DNA of 64,000 nt, taken from positions 48,675,676 through 48,739,675 of the forward strand of contig CM049311.1 of NCBI GenBank assembly GCA_026874595.1, written 5' to 3'. The DNA is from Sipunculus nudus (taxonomy: Eukaryota > Annelida > Sipuncula > Golfingiida > Sipunculidae). Position 1 is the stretch's first letter. Every line of letters starts with the position of its first letter. Of the stretch, positions 1-11,338 are shown piece after piece. The position numbers were made by a program, and so were the translations under genes. Under the pieces are notes generated by a model. It made no database searches. It had not been told where the DNA came from and saw only the letters and a program-made list of their open reading frames with translations.

Positions 1-480
1 GCCATCTGCATCGAGATATGAAAGACATATATTAAAATCACCACACCAGACAATTTGTGTTTCCGAATCTATTTGTATGTTTGTTAATATTTCCGAGATA
101 TTGTCATAAAATATCACCTGTTGTGATTCGGTGTTAGGAGCATAAGTATTTATAAGCAACGTCTTTCTCCCTTGAACTAATGCTTGTACAATAATGAAAC
201 GTCCGTCTTTATCCATATTTTTAAATAGTTCCTGAAATTCTAAATCACGACCTACAAGTAACAAAAAACCTCTTACCTGATTTGTACCATGAGAAAAATA
301 GGTATGTCCAGACCAATCTTGTAACCATTCTGATTCGACAGTACCTGTACAATGGGCTTCCTGAAGAAAAATTACACTTTTTGCTCCTCTGTTGTTTAAC
401 AACCAATTATAGATATCTAGTCTTTTCTTTTTTCTTCTTATTCCTTTTACATTAAGTGTTATAACTGAGAAATCCGACAT
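1..480 (-). CDS. LINE ORF2, N-terminal APE endonuclease domain (partial)
   Basis: This is the first 160 codons of a non-LTR retrotransposon ORF2, reading leftwards from an ATG at 480 with no stop before the window edge. It would encode the apurinic-like endonuclease that nicks target DNA for target-primed reverse transcription; the reverse transcriptase would lie outside the window. The family's catalytic positions are all visible: Asn10 in a LNVKG motif, Glu41 in QEAH, Tyr113 in NTYAPN, and Asp148 and Asn150 in GDFN. The order and spacing fit the L1-type endonuclease. ORF1 lies upstream on the same strand. An open frame with all active-site residues suggests a fairly young copy. I assign it to the L1 superfamily by motif only; the exact clade cannot be fixed without the reverse transcriptase. 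Confidence 0.9.
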   Translation of the reverse strand, partial: MSDFSVITLNVKGIRRKKKRLDIYNWLLNNRGAKSVIFLQEAHCTGTVESEWLQDWSGHTYFSHGTNQVRGFLLLVGRDLEFQELFKNMDKDGRFIIVQALVQGRKTLLINTYAPNTESQQVIFYDNISEILTNIQIDSETQIVWCGDFNICLSYLDADG

Positions 481-1243
481 ACAGAAAACTCTTAAGATTG
501 TAAATTGTCAATGTCTGCAAATTGCTCAATAGAAGCCAAGCACTAATACTCAAAAATACATTAATTTCCATATAAGACATATGTATAATTAATAAACATC
601 CAAGGTTCATGCCCAGTGCACCTACTTCAACAAGGGAACAGGTGGTAAGCGCACTTTTGTCAGAGTACTTTGTAATTTTGTTATCTGTTACTGACAGAAC
701 ACAAGATACATAAATATGCAGGTGACATAATTCTATAAGGTACATAGATGTGAATGTTAGAGCATGTGGCGCCTTTAGAGGAGAGAACAAAGACATCAGA
801 GTCTTTAATAGGCAAAATGAAGTGTAAACAATTATAGTAAATAGAACAAGATCACTGAAGTGAGCCTTTAATAAAAAAATAAACATTGCCGAACATTAAA
901 AGTAAATAATTTGAGATGGATTAGAATTTTTTTAATAACAAGGAAGATCGGCTCCTAATGTTATAGTATACAACTTATACGTATCACCCAGTTTCTTTGC
1001 AGCATTCAACATATATACGTATTCTTTATACATTCTGCAGTTTTCCAGTGTACACATATCTGCTCATAATGAAGAATATTAATTAGTCAAATGATAATTA
1101 TACCAGATCAAAAACCAACTTGCTCAAGTACTTTGTATGTAAACAGAATTTGTACTAGTAGACACTGTAAATTTATTTCTTAGAAATTAAAAAAAAAACG
1201 CTTCTTAAGTATACTTTCATAATCATAAACAAATAACGAACGG
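481..1243 (-). other. LINE inter-ORF region, non-coding
   Basis: The 763 bp between the ORF1 stop and the ORF2 start are AT-rich and contain no convincing frame. A 144-codon hydrophobic frame (886 to 452) overlaps the ORF2 start in another frame and matches nothing I know. The gap is much longer than is usual between LINE ORFs, so it may hold an insertion or an unusual inter-ORF spacer. Confidence 0.6.
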
Positions 1244-2047
1244 TCATGTTCTTATTGGTGTGGATGTTAACTGTGGGTTACTGTTTATAACTTCTGAATA
1301 TTGTCTGGGGGGATTACTTTTCAACTGTTCGTGCCAGGCTTTGAACTTGGTTTCGCTTGTGAACCTGAGGACCTTCGTTCCTCGGTCCCTCACAAATATT
1401 ACGCCATCTGTGGTCCAACAGTCCTGAATAAGGGTTTCGCGTTTTGCGGTCAATGCACATTTGAGCATAGCCATTCGTGATTTTGTCAAATCCTCATTGA
1501 CAAAGAGACCCTTCGCTCTGTCGCCAAACATTCGCAGTCGAGATTTTCCTTTCATGAAGGAAACCTTTGTTTTGTGTAAAAGGAATTTCACAATGACTGC
1601 TCTCGGCCTGCCTGAGGATAATGGTCGGCCGACACGGTGTGATCGTTCTATATCGGTTTTGTTTATGTTAATGTCCATCATGTTTTTAGCCATATCTATC
1701 ACCATTTGGTCCGTATCTTCATTTTCCTGCTCTGGCCACGGATTTACAATCCTGACTGATGTCCGACGAGAGTACTGCTGTTGATTGTCCAACTCCTCCC
1801 TTAACATACCCACAGTATTTTGCAATTCCCCTACCGTACTTGAGAGCTCCCTGATTTTATCATCATACACTTTCAGTCTCTCATCTACGGCTTCATCAAC
1901 AATCTTTTTAAAGGCAATTTTAATTTCCACAGAGTCAAGAGCTACTGCTAACATTTGTGTAAATTTGTCAGAGTCTCCTATCACAACTGGCTCATCGTCT
2001 TTGTGCTCAGTTAGAGCGGACAACGGGTAATCCTCAGATGAACTCAT
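1244..2047 (-). CDS. LINE ORF1 protein (coiled coil plus RNA-binding-type domain)
   Basis: This intact frame of 267 residues lies upstream of the ORF2 endonuclease on the same strand. The acidic N-terminus (about 1-30) is followed by a helical stretch with heptad-like hydrophobics (about 45-92), which suggests a trimerising coiled coil. Next comes a motif around QQQYSRR (89-95). A basic domain of about 130-240 includes IERSHRVG (133-140), a RPRAVIVKF strand (147-155) and FVNEDLTKSR (182-191). This arrangement is that of L1-type ORF1 proteins, which coat the element RNA as a nucleic-acid chaperone in a cytoplasmic ribonucleoprotein. I chose the ATG at 2047 because it gives the family's usual length and nothing convincing lies upstream in frame. 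No frameshift or internal stop is present. Assignment rests on motif pattern and position, not on a database search. Confidence 0.85.
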   Translation of the reverse strand: MSSSEDYPLSALTEHKDDEPVVIGDSDKFTQMLAVALDSVEIKIAFKKIVDEAVDERLKVYDDKIRELSSTVGELQNTVGMLREELDNQQQYSRRTSVRIVNPWPEQENEDTDQMVIDMAKNMMDININKTDIERSHRVGRPLSSGRPRAVIVKFLLHKTKVSFMKGKSRLRMFGDRAKGLFVNEDLTKSRMAMLKCALTAKRETLIQDCWTTDGVIFVRDRGTKVLRFTSETKFKAWHEQLKSNPPRQYSEVINSNPQLTSTPIRT

Positions 2048-2640
2048 AACTCCCTCTTTATTACGCTTTTTTTCTTGTTCAAACGAGTTTCCCCTAGATG
2101 AATCACTGAGGACCCTTTTTTTTCTTTAATTTGCTTTTTCGCAGATACAAAAGTGGCCATTCGTTAACATTTGTCTGAATGTACCTCAGGCTTTAGTATT
2201 AACATTGACATTGGCTAAACGTTCCCTGTTAGACACTATCTTACAACAATAAACCACATAAATATAACCTTTTAACAGTCAAAGATAACATATGGGTATC
2301 AGTACTTAAAACTGATCATATATACTTCCATTTACATGAATAATAAACATTAGTGGGTGATATTTCTAACAAAAACAAGATGATTTTTCAGAGCCGATCT
2401 TACCTGTTGCTCACTCGAAAAGCGCCATCTGGTGTCATAACGTTCTGCTTTAGGCACTAGATGGCACTATTTAAGGGATCAAACAGAAAATCTTATTTTT
2501 GGTTACCATGATAAATGTACCTGAAATCTAACAGCCAATCAGAAAAAGAAATATAAAAACTGACTGCTCACTTGTGTCCTTGACGCCAAAGGCCCAGTCA
2601 CATCACGTCAATGAGTCCCTACCAATTTGTTATTTAGCCA
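2048..2640 (-). other. Region upstream of LINE ORF1, probable 5' UTR
   Basis: No gene is visible. The stretch directly precedes ORF1 on the element's strand and probably includes its 5' untranslated region, but I cannot see the 5' boundary. A short T-rich run lies just ahead of the ORF1 start. Confidence 0.4.
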
Positions 2641-2960
2641 AAAGTTGACTCTTTGTTTACACGGAAGAGCCTCGTCAGTATTTTAACAGCTCGCTCGGGA
2701 GCGCGACGCTCTTTAGCGCGAAGTTAAAGAACGACGAGGACTCGCAGGAAATTCGGCGAGAGTTTTGCAGCTCGGGAAGGGATCGACGAGGCCTCAAGCG
2801 AGCACCGCTGGTGGATCTTTGGGATCGTCCGAAGTCCGCTCGTTTTTTTAGGCCGGGCGGACCACTGAGAAGCCTCGGATAAAGAGCGTCGGGCGAGTAT
2901 CGAACGTTGTTCGAAGGAGGCTCGGACGGCCCCTTCACATTTCAGGTGCATAAAAATCTA
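2641..2960. other. GC- and CpG-rich block
   Basis: This block of about 320 bp is strikingly richer in G+C and CpG than its AT-rich surroundings. Two overlapping minus-strand frames of 75-87 codons are composition artefacts: rich in Arg, Ser and Pro, with no domain I recognise. It sits about 600-900 bp upstream of the LINE ORF1 on the LINE's strand and just outside Helentron-like element 1. It could be a LINE promoter/5' UTR or part of an older element interrupted by element 1; a CpG-rich piece also flanks element 1 on its other side (4488-4575). Confidence 0.4.
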
Positions 2961-3002
2961 TGGACTCGCCCGGGCCTTGATACAAATGTGACCATAGTCT
3001 AT

Positions 3003-4487
3003 AACAAGTGACCCAGGGGTCATGACGCTCAGCTGACTAGGAAAACATTCACCAAAAGGAATTTTGTCAATGCCTAATTTTGTAGGTAGTAGGTATCCCC
3101 ATTCAACTTAAGCATAGCTCAAAAGATATGGGTAACAGAGACCTAATTTCATGTTTCCAAGGAGATTTTTCATGGACCTCCCTGGATGTAAAGTTGAAAG
3201 ATTCTAGATGCAAAGGTTACAATTTGTGCCCTTTTAACAGACATCCACATCTTTGAATGTCTCAAGAAAATGCGTAAAAATTTGAAAAATCTAGATGGTA
3301 CAACCAGGCTGCAGGGACTGATAAAACACTCTATGATGAATGTGCATGCAAAGAATCATAGTGATGATTTTATTAGTTGTTCAGAAACTGGATGTTTTAT
3401 ATAAAATGTTTAATTATAAAGAAGGGTACCTAAAGGCCCTGTTAACAGAAGATTGCATCTTTGAAGGTGTAAAACATATAGAAAAAAAATGCATGAAAAT
3501 TCGAAAAAAAATCCAGGTGGCACCCATGAAACTTCATGAATATGCAGGCAAAGAATCATGGTAATCAATGTATCAGTTGTTCAGATACTGGAGCTTTTAT
3601 AATTTTTAATTATTCTGCGGGTTATTTTGAGTCCCAAAGTTCAGAGGATATGAGTAACAGAGACCTAATTTTAGGTTTCCTAAGAGACTCCCTGCATATC
3701 AAGAGAGAAGATTTTAGGTCAAAACGTTACGATGTGTGCCCTGTTAACAGACGACCACATCTAAAGATGTCTCAAAAATACAGAAAAAGAAATTGTAAAA
3801 ATCGAAAAAACATAGATGGCACCACCAGACTGCAGAAACTGATAAAACACTCCATGATCAATATTCTTGCCAAGAATCATGGTGATCAATACAATAGTTG
3901 TTCAGATACTTGAGCTTTTATATCAAATTTTCCAGTATTTCTGGGGGGGGGGGGCTACTTCGGAGCCCAATAGCTCAGAGGTTATGGGTAACAGAGACCA
4001 AATTTCAGGACCTCCCTGGAAGTCAAGAGAGCAGATTCTAGGTCCAGTCGTTACAATTTGTGCCCTGTTAACAGACGGCCACATCATAAGAGGTCCCAAA
4101 AATACATAAAATAAAATCGTAAAAATCGGAAAAAAATACAGGTGGCGCCACCAAACTGCAGAAACTAATAAAACATTCAATGATCAATATCTTTGCAAAG
4201 AATCATGGTGATCAATGCAATAGTTGTTACAGATACTTCAGCTTTTATATCAAATTTTCCATTATTCGGAGGTGGTTCTTCCGGGCCCCATAGATCAGAG
4301 GTTATGGGTAACAGAGACCTAATTTCAGGTTTCCATAGAGATTTTTTCATGGACTTATCTGGATGTCAAGTTAGAAGATTCCAGATCCAGTGGTTACGAT
4401 TTGTGCCTGGTTAACGGACAGACAGACGGATAGACAGACAGACGGACGACAGACAAAAGAGTGATCGAAAGTCATCTGAGCTAAAAA
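3003..4487 (-). mobile_element. Helentron-like ('pearl'-type) non-autonomous element 1
   Basis: The element is read on the minus strand. Its 5' end (near 4487) begins TTTTTAGCTCAGATGACT and is followed by a GTCTGTC/GTCCGTC microsatellite (about 4400-4455). Then come degenerate tandem core units of about 320-335 bp. At the 3' end is an inverted copy of the terminal motif (plus-strand GCTCAGCTGACT at 3028-3039), a hairpin (GACCC-CT-GGGTC, 3010-3021) and a CTTGTT terminus. Subterminal inverted repeats, microsatellite, tandem cores and 3' hairpin are the hallmarks of bivalve pearl elements and Helentron-associated elements. It encodes no protein and would depend on a transposase elsewhere. The family assignment is inference. 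Confidence 0.75.
3105..4395 (-). repeat. Tandem core repeats of element 1 (~325 bp unit)
   Basis: The phrase 'atgggtaacagagacc' or a close variant recurs at about 3127, 3649, 3983 and 4303, with a truncated unit between the first two. Each unit also carries a run of A-rich sequence followed by a GGTGGCGCCACC-like palindrome (degenerate at 3294, 3516 and 3814; perfect at 4141-4152). Copies differ by many substitutions and indels, so the array is old. Confidence 0.8.
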
Positions 4488-5098
4488 TCGGGGATGCCGG
4501 ACGGATGATTAAAATCGGCGAGGAGATCGCTGCTCGGTCGATTTTTTTAAATTCTCCGGAGCTCAGCCGCTAATGTGACTTAGACTTTAGCGACATGTCA
4601 TTTATGGTAAGAAGGTTTCTCCTATCGCTTTGTAATTTTGCATTCGAATAAAGTTTCATTTTCTTATTTGAGCAAGAAAACAAGTAAGGTGTATATTAGT
4701 GAAGGGTTTGATATCTAGATTACGTTTGCTTATGTTGTCAAAAGAAGAACAGTTTACTTGACTGTATGTCATTTTTTTCAGGTTTTTTTTTGCGCTAACA
4801 ACTTATTTCGCACGGACAGACGCACGTACATTTCTATGCCGCCTTTAGCGACTTTCTAGCCCTAACGATTATGAAATGTGTTCTGCTAACGTTCCTCTCT
4901 GCATCGGAGGATATGCGCTAGACCTCAGTGTAACAGAAATCGCTGAAAATAGCTGAAAACGTTTAATCAATAATGTGTTATATTGGGGTATTGTCTTCAA
5001 GTTACCTAAATATCGTGAATAAAGAAAGTAAGTATAAAGGAAAACAATAGAGTTATTTTAGACATTCTTCATTGTAGGCGTTGTCACAGAAATGCACA
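4488..5098. other. No gene; short CpG-rich stretch then unique AT-rich DNA
   Basis: The first ~90 bp beside element 1 are CpG-rich and resemble the block at 2641-2960 in composition. The rest is unique sequence without a frame or repeat I recognise. Confidence 0.4.
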
Positions 5099-5122
5099 CA
5101 TATACATATATATATAGACATG

Positions 5123-5177
<55 letters not shown>

Positions 5178-5190
5178 ATATAAATATATG
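5099..5190. repeat. (TA)n microsatellite, interrupted
   Basis: About 90 bp of TA dinucleotides, interrupted by a few CATG and AAA steps. Confidence 0.95.
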
Positions 5191-5651
5191 CGTGTTTGAA
5201 TGCCCGAGTGAGTTAATTATTGACAGTTATGGACTGTGCGTAAGGTAATTTAGAGCTGAAATTGGCAAGAGGGAAATGTAACATAATATGAACTACAGCT
5301 AACTTCATTTCTTTCCCTAATCACCATGTTAAAATACTCATTACTCTTTCATGTCCTACCTGCTGGCAATCAAGCAATAGACACTGATACGGCAGACCCA
5401 AATATGCCCCAGGCATAACAAATACCGTCGTCAAAGCGTGCTCATCAAAGACAGAATTGCACGAGGAAATTGCAGTGTGGCCAGCAAAATATATGAACGG
5501 TCTGTTCCAATGAAGATCCTGGTAGATGCTAAATGCAGCATCCTTCAGTTTAGTCGTCTAATCTTTACTACAGATAGGTAATTAGTAAAATAAACGGGGT
5601 TCACCGGGGTATGCTACTGCATACCCTGATAATACACAAGGCACGAGCTTA

Positions 5652-5658
<7 letters not shown>
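5191..5658. other. No gene seen
   Basis: Unique sequence between two microsatellites; no supported frame or repeat. Confidence 0.5.

Positions 5659-5720
<62 letters not shown>
5659..5720. repeat. Compound (CA)n(TA)n microsatellite
   Basis: A CA run of about 12 units passes directly into a TA run of about 19 units. Confidence 0.95.
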
Positions 5721-5721
<1 letters not shown>

Positions 5722-6365
5722 GAATAGCAAATGGCGAATTTTATGGCGAGTATGTGCGACAGAGATACCACCCACTTATCTAGATTCTCTTGTCATATAT
5801 AAATTTCCTTTGGCTGATCAAATGGCATTGTATAACGAAATATGCTCAGCTTTTACAAATCATTAATTACATACTGACAGCAGACAAATGTGTTGCAGTT
5901 TTGTATGATAATTTAACAGGATTTGGAATACTAATGTTGTCACTTAATCTAAGAAATTTTTACTTTGCGGGAATTTAAGGTTATAATACAGCACGCATCA
6001 AGATCAACAAGGGGTTCGAATCTTCACTTGCTCAACAGTGTGGGCGAAAATCGGCTGAATAGTAGAGTTTACCAAGGCTTTGTCGTGCGACCATAAAGTA
6101 ACATTACAAATTGACAAGCATCTCTCATAAAGTGTAATTTGGGACTTTGCCTTTATCGAAGCGACCGTGTTAGAAGCATGAGAACAGAGACACGATAACC
6201 GGGGGTTCACAGACATGAAACAGACCCGACTTTGAATCTGTCCGTGCCTGGACACAGTGCAGGAAAGTCAAACCTTTGGACTGGAATTCCTTTCATATTT
6301 TACCTTTACCTTGAGACCTTTTATTATATCTCTTCCTTTTATACATTTACATCTGGCAATACTGA
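5721..6365. other. No gene seen
   Basis: AT-rich unique DNA. Frames of 62-83 codons occur on both strands with no domain. A lone GGTTCGAATC resembling a tRNA box B lies near 6015, but no box A or tRNA fold accompanies it. Confidence 0.5.
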
Positions 6366-6640
6366 ACCAATTCATTACACAGATAACACATTAAGGTTAC
6401 GAGAGACGGAAGGTTTCACATGTATAATGTATATAACAGTGATATAAACCATGTCTATACAATAGTTAAAAACCTATCGGTACGACATATAAATACATAA
6501 CGCAGAAAACGCATTCAACATTACGTGTAACGGAAGGTTATACATAATGATGAAACTAACAAAGTTTATATCTAAAAACATTCATTACGACATATAAATA
6601 CGTAACGCAGATACCACACTGCAGTACCAGAAACAGAAGC
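6366..6640. repeat. Imperfect tandem repeat, ~105-125 bp unit, about 2.5 copies
   Basis: The markers 'cggaaggtt' (6407 and 6531) and 'tacgacatataaata' (6481 and 6586), together with 'taacgcaga', recur in the same order. Copies are diverged and unit length varies. Function unknown. Confidence 0.6.
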
Positions 6641-9600
6641 TTATATAGACATACTATTTAACAATGCCCATGAAGATAGTTCCGATTATTCATGTTGGAT
6701 ATATGACATGAATAGTAATCATTTTACTGTTTTAACCATACTTTGAGGATTTTAGTTTTAAAATCTCTTAACATTATTCAGGTATTATTGTGTAAGTCCT
6801 TATATTATTTTTTATATCATATATAATGTTACAGGAAAACCTATTCTGCTTATTAGTTGTTTTAATAGGATGTTGCTAGGTCCAGATACACATACACGTG
6901 GTAAATCTACAGTAAACATTTATCATATTAAACAGGATAAATATTTATCGGTATTTTTTTCGGTATGTTATTTTGGTATTTTTATATCATTAGTCATTAG
7001 CCATTAGTCATTCTTAAATCTGAATTCACTTAAGTCAGATGGTTCATTAGAACAATAACTTACTTATTACCTTCGTGAATTCATCGTTTTAATATTTTGG
7101 CCCTTATTTTGTTTCTCTAACATACATTTAATCAAAACCGATATTTGAAACACATGTGGCAGTGTAACATGACCATGGGGATGTAAGAAAATATAAAGTT
7201 TACGTAAAAAGGCAATAAAAATATAAATTCTTAGAACGTAATCAGTCTAATTGACGTCAAACATAGAAAAAGTTCAAACTAAAAGTCCGACAGATGATTT
7301 TGGCACTGCACAGCAAAAATGCCAAGGAAGATAAGAAAACACTAATGCCCTTTTGGGAAAATAATATCGAAAATGAAGCTGACCTTAAGGCCAGTCTTTC
7401 TTAATGTTAGGAATTGTCAGGTTTTCCTTTTGCGGGGTAAGCTCATTAACTCAAGCAATCAAAGAGCTCCGTCGTTAACCTCAGGTGCTCCAGCCCAAAG
7501 GCCAGGTCACGTGTTCATGACGTTTCGTCCAATGCTCCTTTAGTTTGCCGTACTTGAAATGCTGTTAATGAAGTTAATAGTCCCGGAGGCATTACTTTAA
7601 AACCAAATGAATTTCTTATCATGATTCATTAATCACATATATGTTCTTCTTTATATTTCTTTAATCCTGAATGTCTATTTCAAAACAGATGAATTAACAT
7701 AAAATTTTAAAATAATAATTTTTAAGTAGGTCGATAGTTAATAGTTAATAGTTACTGGTTGAGGATTCTTAGTAAAAATATATGGTACCTTGAACAATGA
7801 TAACATTTATGAACCACATACTTTTAGTTATGAGCTGTCTTGACCTTAGCTGGGGTATGAGCTTTCGGATACTGCCTATGTTTTATTACGTTCTGAAGGT
7901 AGTTTCAAATGTAGGTACAATTTGGGTGTACTGTTTAACTGAATAACAGCATCGGAACACAGGATATACAGTATGAAACCTCCGGTCTCAGTAGATCCTC
8001 CGGACGCCACCATGACCAACGTACTTTACAGAAGCCTCCTGTGCATGCTACACCGTGATGAAAAGCGATATACCCATTTAACAAATGCCATGTACGAAAC
8101 ACCAGATTGTTCTTTTAGATATTAAATCGTCCGGTTCTTTTTGATAAGAGCAAACGTATGACACCGTCTAGAGAAAAATCAATTCCCCACTACAATATTG
8201 CATATCACATAGTTTGTAAAAGAACTGAAATATCCTCTAGAGTATTTCTCTATATTGCTATACAATGGCGTATTCCCCATTTTCTACTATGTATTAGACT
8301 CTTCTTAAGGGAGCATCACGGGCGAAAACATTCAATAAAATCAACCCAAAATGTATTAGACTTAAAATTAGTCCCACAAGTTTAAATAACTTTAACCTTG
8401 TGCAGTGTTTCCTGATGGTATATGTATTTATGAAATTCATATTCATTTTCATATTCAGTTTTAATGTTGTTTTTTTTTATTTTGATCCATGTTACCAGGA
8501 CAAAAGTCCCTGAAGAACTAAAGAAAAATGTAATATTGACCAGGACACCTTAGAATCTCTCAGGTCACAAGATAAATCCTAAAATATAATGTTTTATTTC
8601 TTTGAACAGTATGGGAGGATTTCTCAAAGAATTACGCTTTATAGTGAAACAGCGGAACCCCTGCAGCCCTGCACTGACACTAAACATTAAACTTTAATAT
8701 GTTGAGGAAAGACAAAAATAGATTTTCTGATGAATATATTGCGGTAAGATAATAGTATAAATAAATTATGAGTTTTTTTTTAGTTTTGTTATTCTTCTTA
8801 CTCTGTGGTAATGATTATGAATTAAGTCACTGTTAACGTTTGAAACCCAAAGCTTCATACAGAGTATGTTATTTAGGACATACTGACCATAGTAAAAATA
8901 ATAATATAAAACTGGTATTTCAAAAGTTACTTTCAACCATTAATATGAGGACGTTAATGCACCTTTATGCATATTTAACTATGAAAACAGTCGCTGTCAA
9001 AGAAAGGAACTACACAACCGTTCGTTTTTTTCGTTTTCTATTAATCTTTTATGAGGGATACTGCTAGTAAATTCGCACGGCACGTTCAAACTTGCATATA
9101 TAGGCCAATAATTTACTTTTTTATACTCTTCTATCGACAGTGGGACTGAGTGTTCGGCTGAAAATAAATGTATTTCTATAAAAACTCCTTTGGTTCACGT
9201 GTTACATGTGTTCGTGTGTACATAAAAAAAGGTGCCAACTTTGAATACCCTTCCACGCCTGTGCGTCATTTCCCCTCCACGAAATAAAACTGACGCCACT
9301 GTAAGATTATACAGGTGACAGAGGTCCTAATCATGTCAACGCCGGTACTAAAGGGAACAGCAGCCGTCCACACGTTATAAATTCTGTGGACAATGACCTT
9401 TTATCCAAGAGGCCATTCCAAACGGGGATACACTGCCACTGCATTATAGTCATTTGGACGGACTTTAATTGCTAAGCAGACTTTATCTGTTTGTTCTAAC
9501 TTAATGAATACTCTTTGTCGACCAATCATTACAGCGTGCTCACCAGACCTTGAGGTGACAATCACATTGCGATAATTACAGTGTACCAGCATATGACACA

Positions 9601-10155
9601 TTCTTTATTTCGCAGCTGAAGACTTAATTTATTTCAAATACGATATATAATGCTGTTATTGCATCCGTTTGACACATTTGCGTGGTTTCTGATCGATGGT
9701 ATAGCGATAGACCCTTTGCAAAATATTCCAACTAATGTCAAATCCCTCATGAGCAGGAAAAACCCTTTAGGACACAATTTGCATAATTCCCGACAACTTA
9801 CTAAGTAAAAAAAAAAAAAAAAACGGCATTTTCGAAGCTTAGTCACATAGTAGTTGTGTGACAAGGGTTGAGTGCCACCACCGTTAATTATATTATAGAT
9901 ACAGTGCCTATAGTCATCGCCTGTTGGTGACCTGTCTAATGGATGAGAAGGTAAGTAACTGTATTACATTATAATTATGACGTGTTATATTTAATCATGT
10001 TCGTTTTTAAGCAAATTTAGAGGAAAACCCTTTCTATCATGTAATATTATAAAGGAATAAAACCGGGGACCCTGCATCTAAGTTTTACTTAACCCACTAG
10101 CCTACATACCAAACTAACATGTAAATTCATGTGATTTTCGCTTGAATTCATTATA
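6641..10155. other. Long stretch without recognisable gene or repeat
   Basis: Mostly AT-rich unique DNA. Small frames (75-76 codons near 8158, 8840 and 9634; 66 codons at 9401-9601 minus) match nothing I know. Stretches at about 7440-7560 and 9290-9800 are more complex in composition and could be regulatory, but nothing in a single sequence proves it. Confidence 0.4.
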
Positions 10156-10240
10156 CAGTGAGACCTCAGAAAAACGACCAACAACGGGACTCCGATAAAG
10201 TGGTAGCATTTTCGAGGTGGTCGTCTAAGCGAGGTCTGAT
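10156..10240. mobile_element. Short TA-flanked MITE, pogo/Tc1-like ends
   Basis: The left end reads CAGTGAGACCTC after a TA, and the right end carries the inverted partner GAGGTCTGA before TATA. Both ends also have matching CGACCA/TGGTCG blocks inside. The right terminus has lost its last bases. The ends resemble those of the better preserved MITE at 48465-48642. Confidence 0.5.
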
Positions 10241-11187
10241 ATAAAGAGTAAAAAAAATTTGGACCGTGAAAAAGTGGTCGTAGGGCCAGGGTTTTTCCTT
10301 CCTTGGACTTCCCTGTGCAGCTTACAGAGCAAATTTCACGATGGAGCACGAACCTTAGCGCTTACAACATGAATAACCTGTTTGTTAGGTGGCAGAGTAT
10401 TACAGACATCCAGGGATACTGAAATTTAACGTCCTTATTTACCGTGAACAGTTTTATGCATAACCCCATGGTCTTGCCCTCAGTCGCGGCTATGTTAACA
10501 CCTTGTGTCACGAAGCGCTGACAGATACGGTGACCAAAATTCAGTGTTAATCCTCCGAGCTGCCCTGGCCAGGGACGCCGGCGCTCGATACATGAATCCG
10601 GAATGTAAGCCGCAGATTAATCACAGAAAGCAAGTAATCCCCTGACTGTGACTGGTGGCGTATTAATTCTGAGACACCCGAGATATGACAAATGAATTAT
10701 GTGACTCATTCAAGGTTGTCAAAGAGACCACGCCTGATATCTTACTTAACACTAACACTGATTAAGAAATATTGACTGCGATAATTCCTTCTTTTCGGCC
10801 ACAAGAAATTTAAGGAAGCTCAAATTAGCTGGCTTTCTACTGTCATGAACCTGCTAACAAAGGGGAGATAAAAGAAAAGCCCAGTTTTTTTATCAAAAGG
10901 TTTGCTCACGTGACAAATCTTTTTTCCGTGAATGCAGTCCTGAGATATGGCAAATTTTCCAGCAGCTATAACAGGAGGAAAATACATGGAAGATTGATAA
11001 CTGAGTTCCAAGATATCAGGAAAACTGCAAACGACACTGTTTGATACACTTTTGAGTGCCGAGAGAATTTGGAATTGCACTGAGCTAGAAAACTGCAGTC
11101 TACGGAATGCATGCGGGGGTCCCTATAGTGAGATGTTCCCAAAATCGGTGTTTGCATTCACTTATTCCGCCTATATTTCCAGGAACG
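10241..11187. other. Unique complex DNA, candidate regulatory stretch
   Basis: No supported gene. The part at about 10440-10760 is of balanced composition with no repeat character and contains an AP-1-like TGACTCA and several homeodomain-type TTAATC/AATTA cores. That makes it a candidate conserved non-coding element. This is inference from composition only. Confidence 0.3.
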
Positions 11188-11338
11188 TCATCCGGGAACA
11201 CCAAAATCTAATCTACTCTTCTTTGGCACATTTCCGAAATGATCTGAAAACTTCATGAGATACATGACACACACTGACACACACTGACACACACAAACGG
11301 GGATGAACGCATACCCTCCTGGCGGACACAACCAGTGT
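11188..11338 (+). repeat. Dispersed retroelement-like tail, copy 1
   Basis: A stretch including 'ccaaaatctaatct' and 'gaaaacttcatgag' leads into CA-rich repeats and ends with 'tcctggcgga'. The same order (CCAAAATC block, CA run, GATGAACGCA-like text, CCTCCTGGCGGA) recurs at 22280-22500. This pattern is a familiar interspersed repeat of marine invertebrates; the parent element is unknown to me. Confidence 0.6.

Noticed and set aside
452-886. 144-codon minus-strand frame between LINE ORF1 and ORF2
   Set aside because: It overlaps the ORF2 start in another frame, is AT-driven and hydrophobic, and shows no domain.
944-2401. 11-bp inverted pair AAGATCGGCTC / GAGCCGATCTT around ORF1
   Set aside because: An 11-bp inverted match within 2 kb has a fair probability by chance, and no target duplication or further pairing supports a transposon end.
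2675-2951. Two overlapping minus-strand frames in the CpG-rich block
   Set aside because: Low stop density from GC-rich composition; no homologue or coding pattern.
3340-4414. Five short frames inside element 1
   Set aside because: They are translations of the tandem core repeats and differ in frame from unit to unit.
6011-6022. tRNA box B (GGTTCGAATC)
   Set aside because: No box A or tRNA fold at the right distance.
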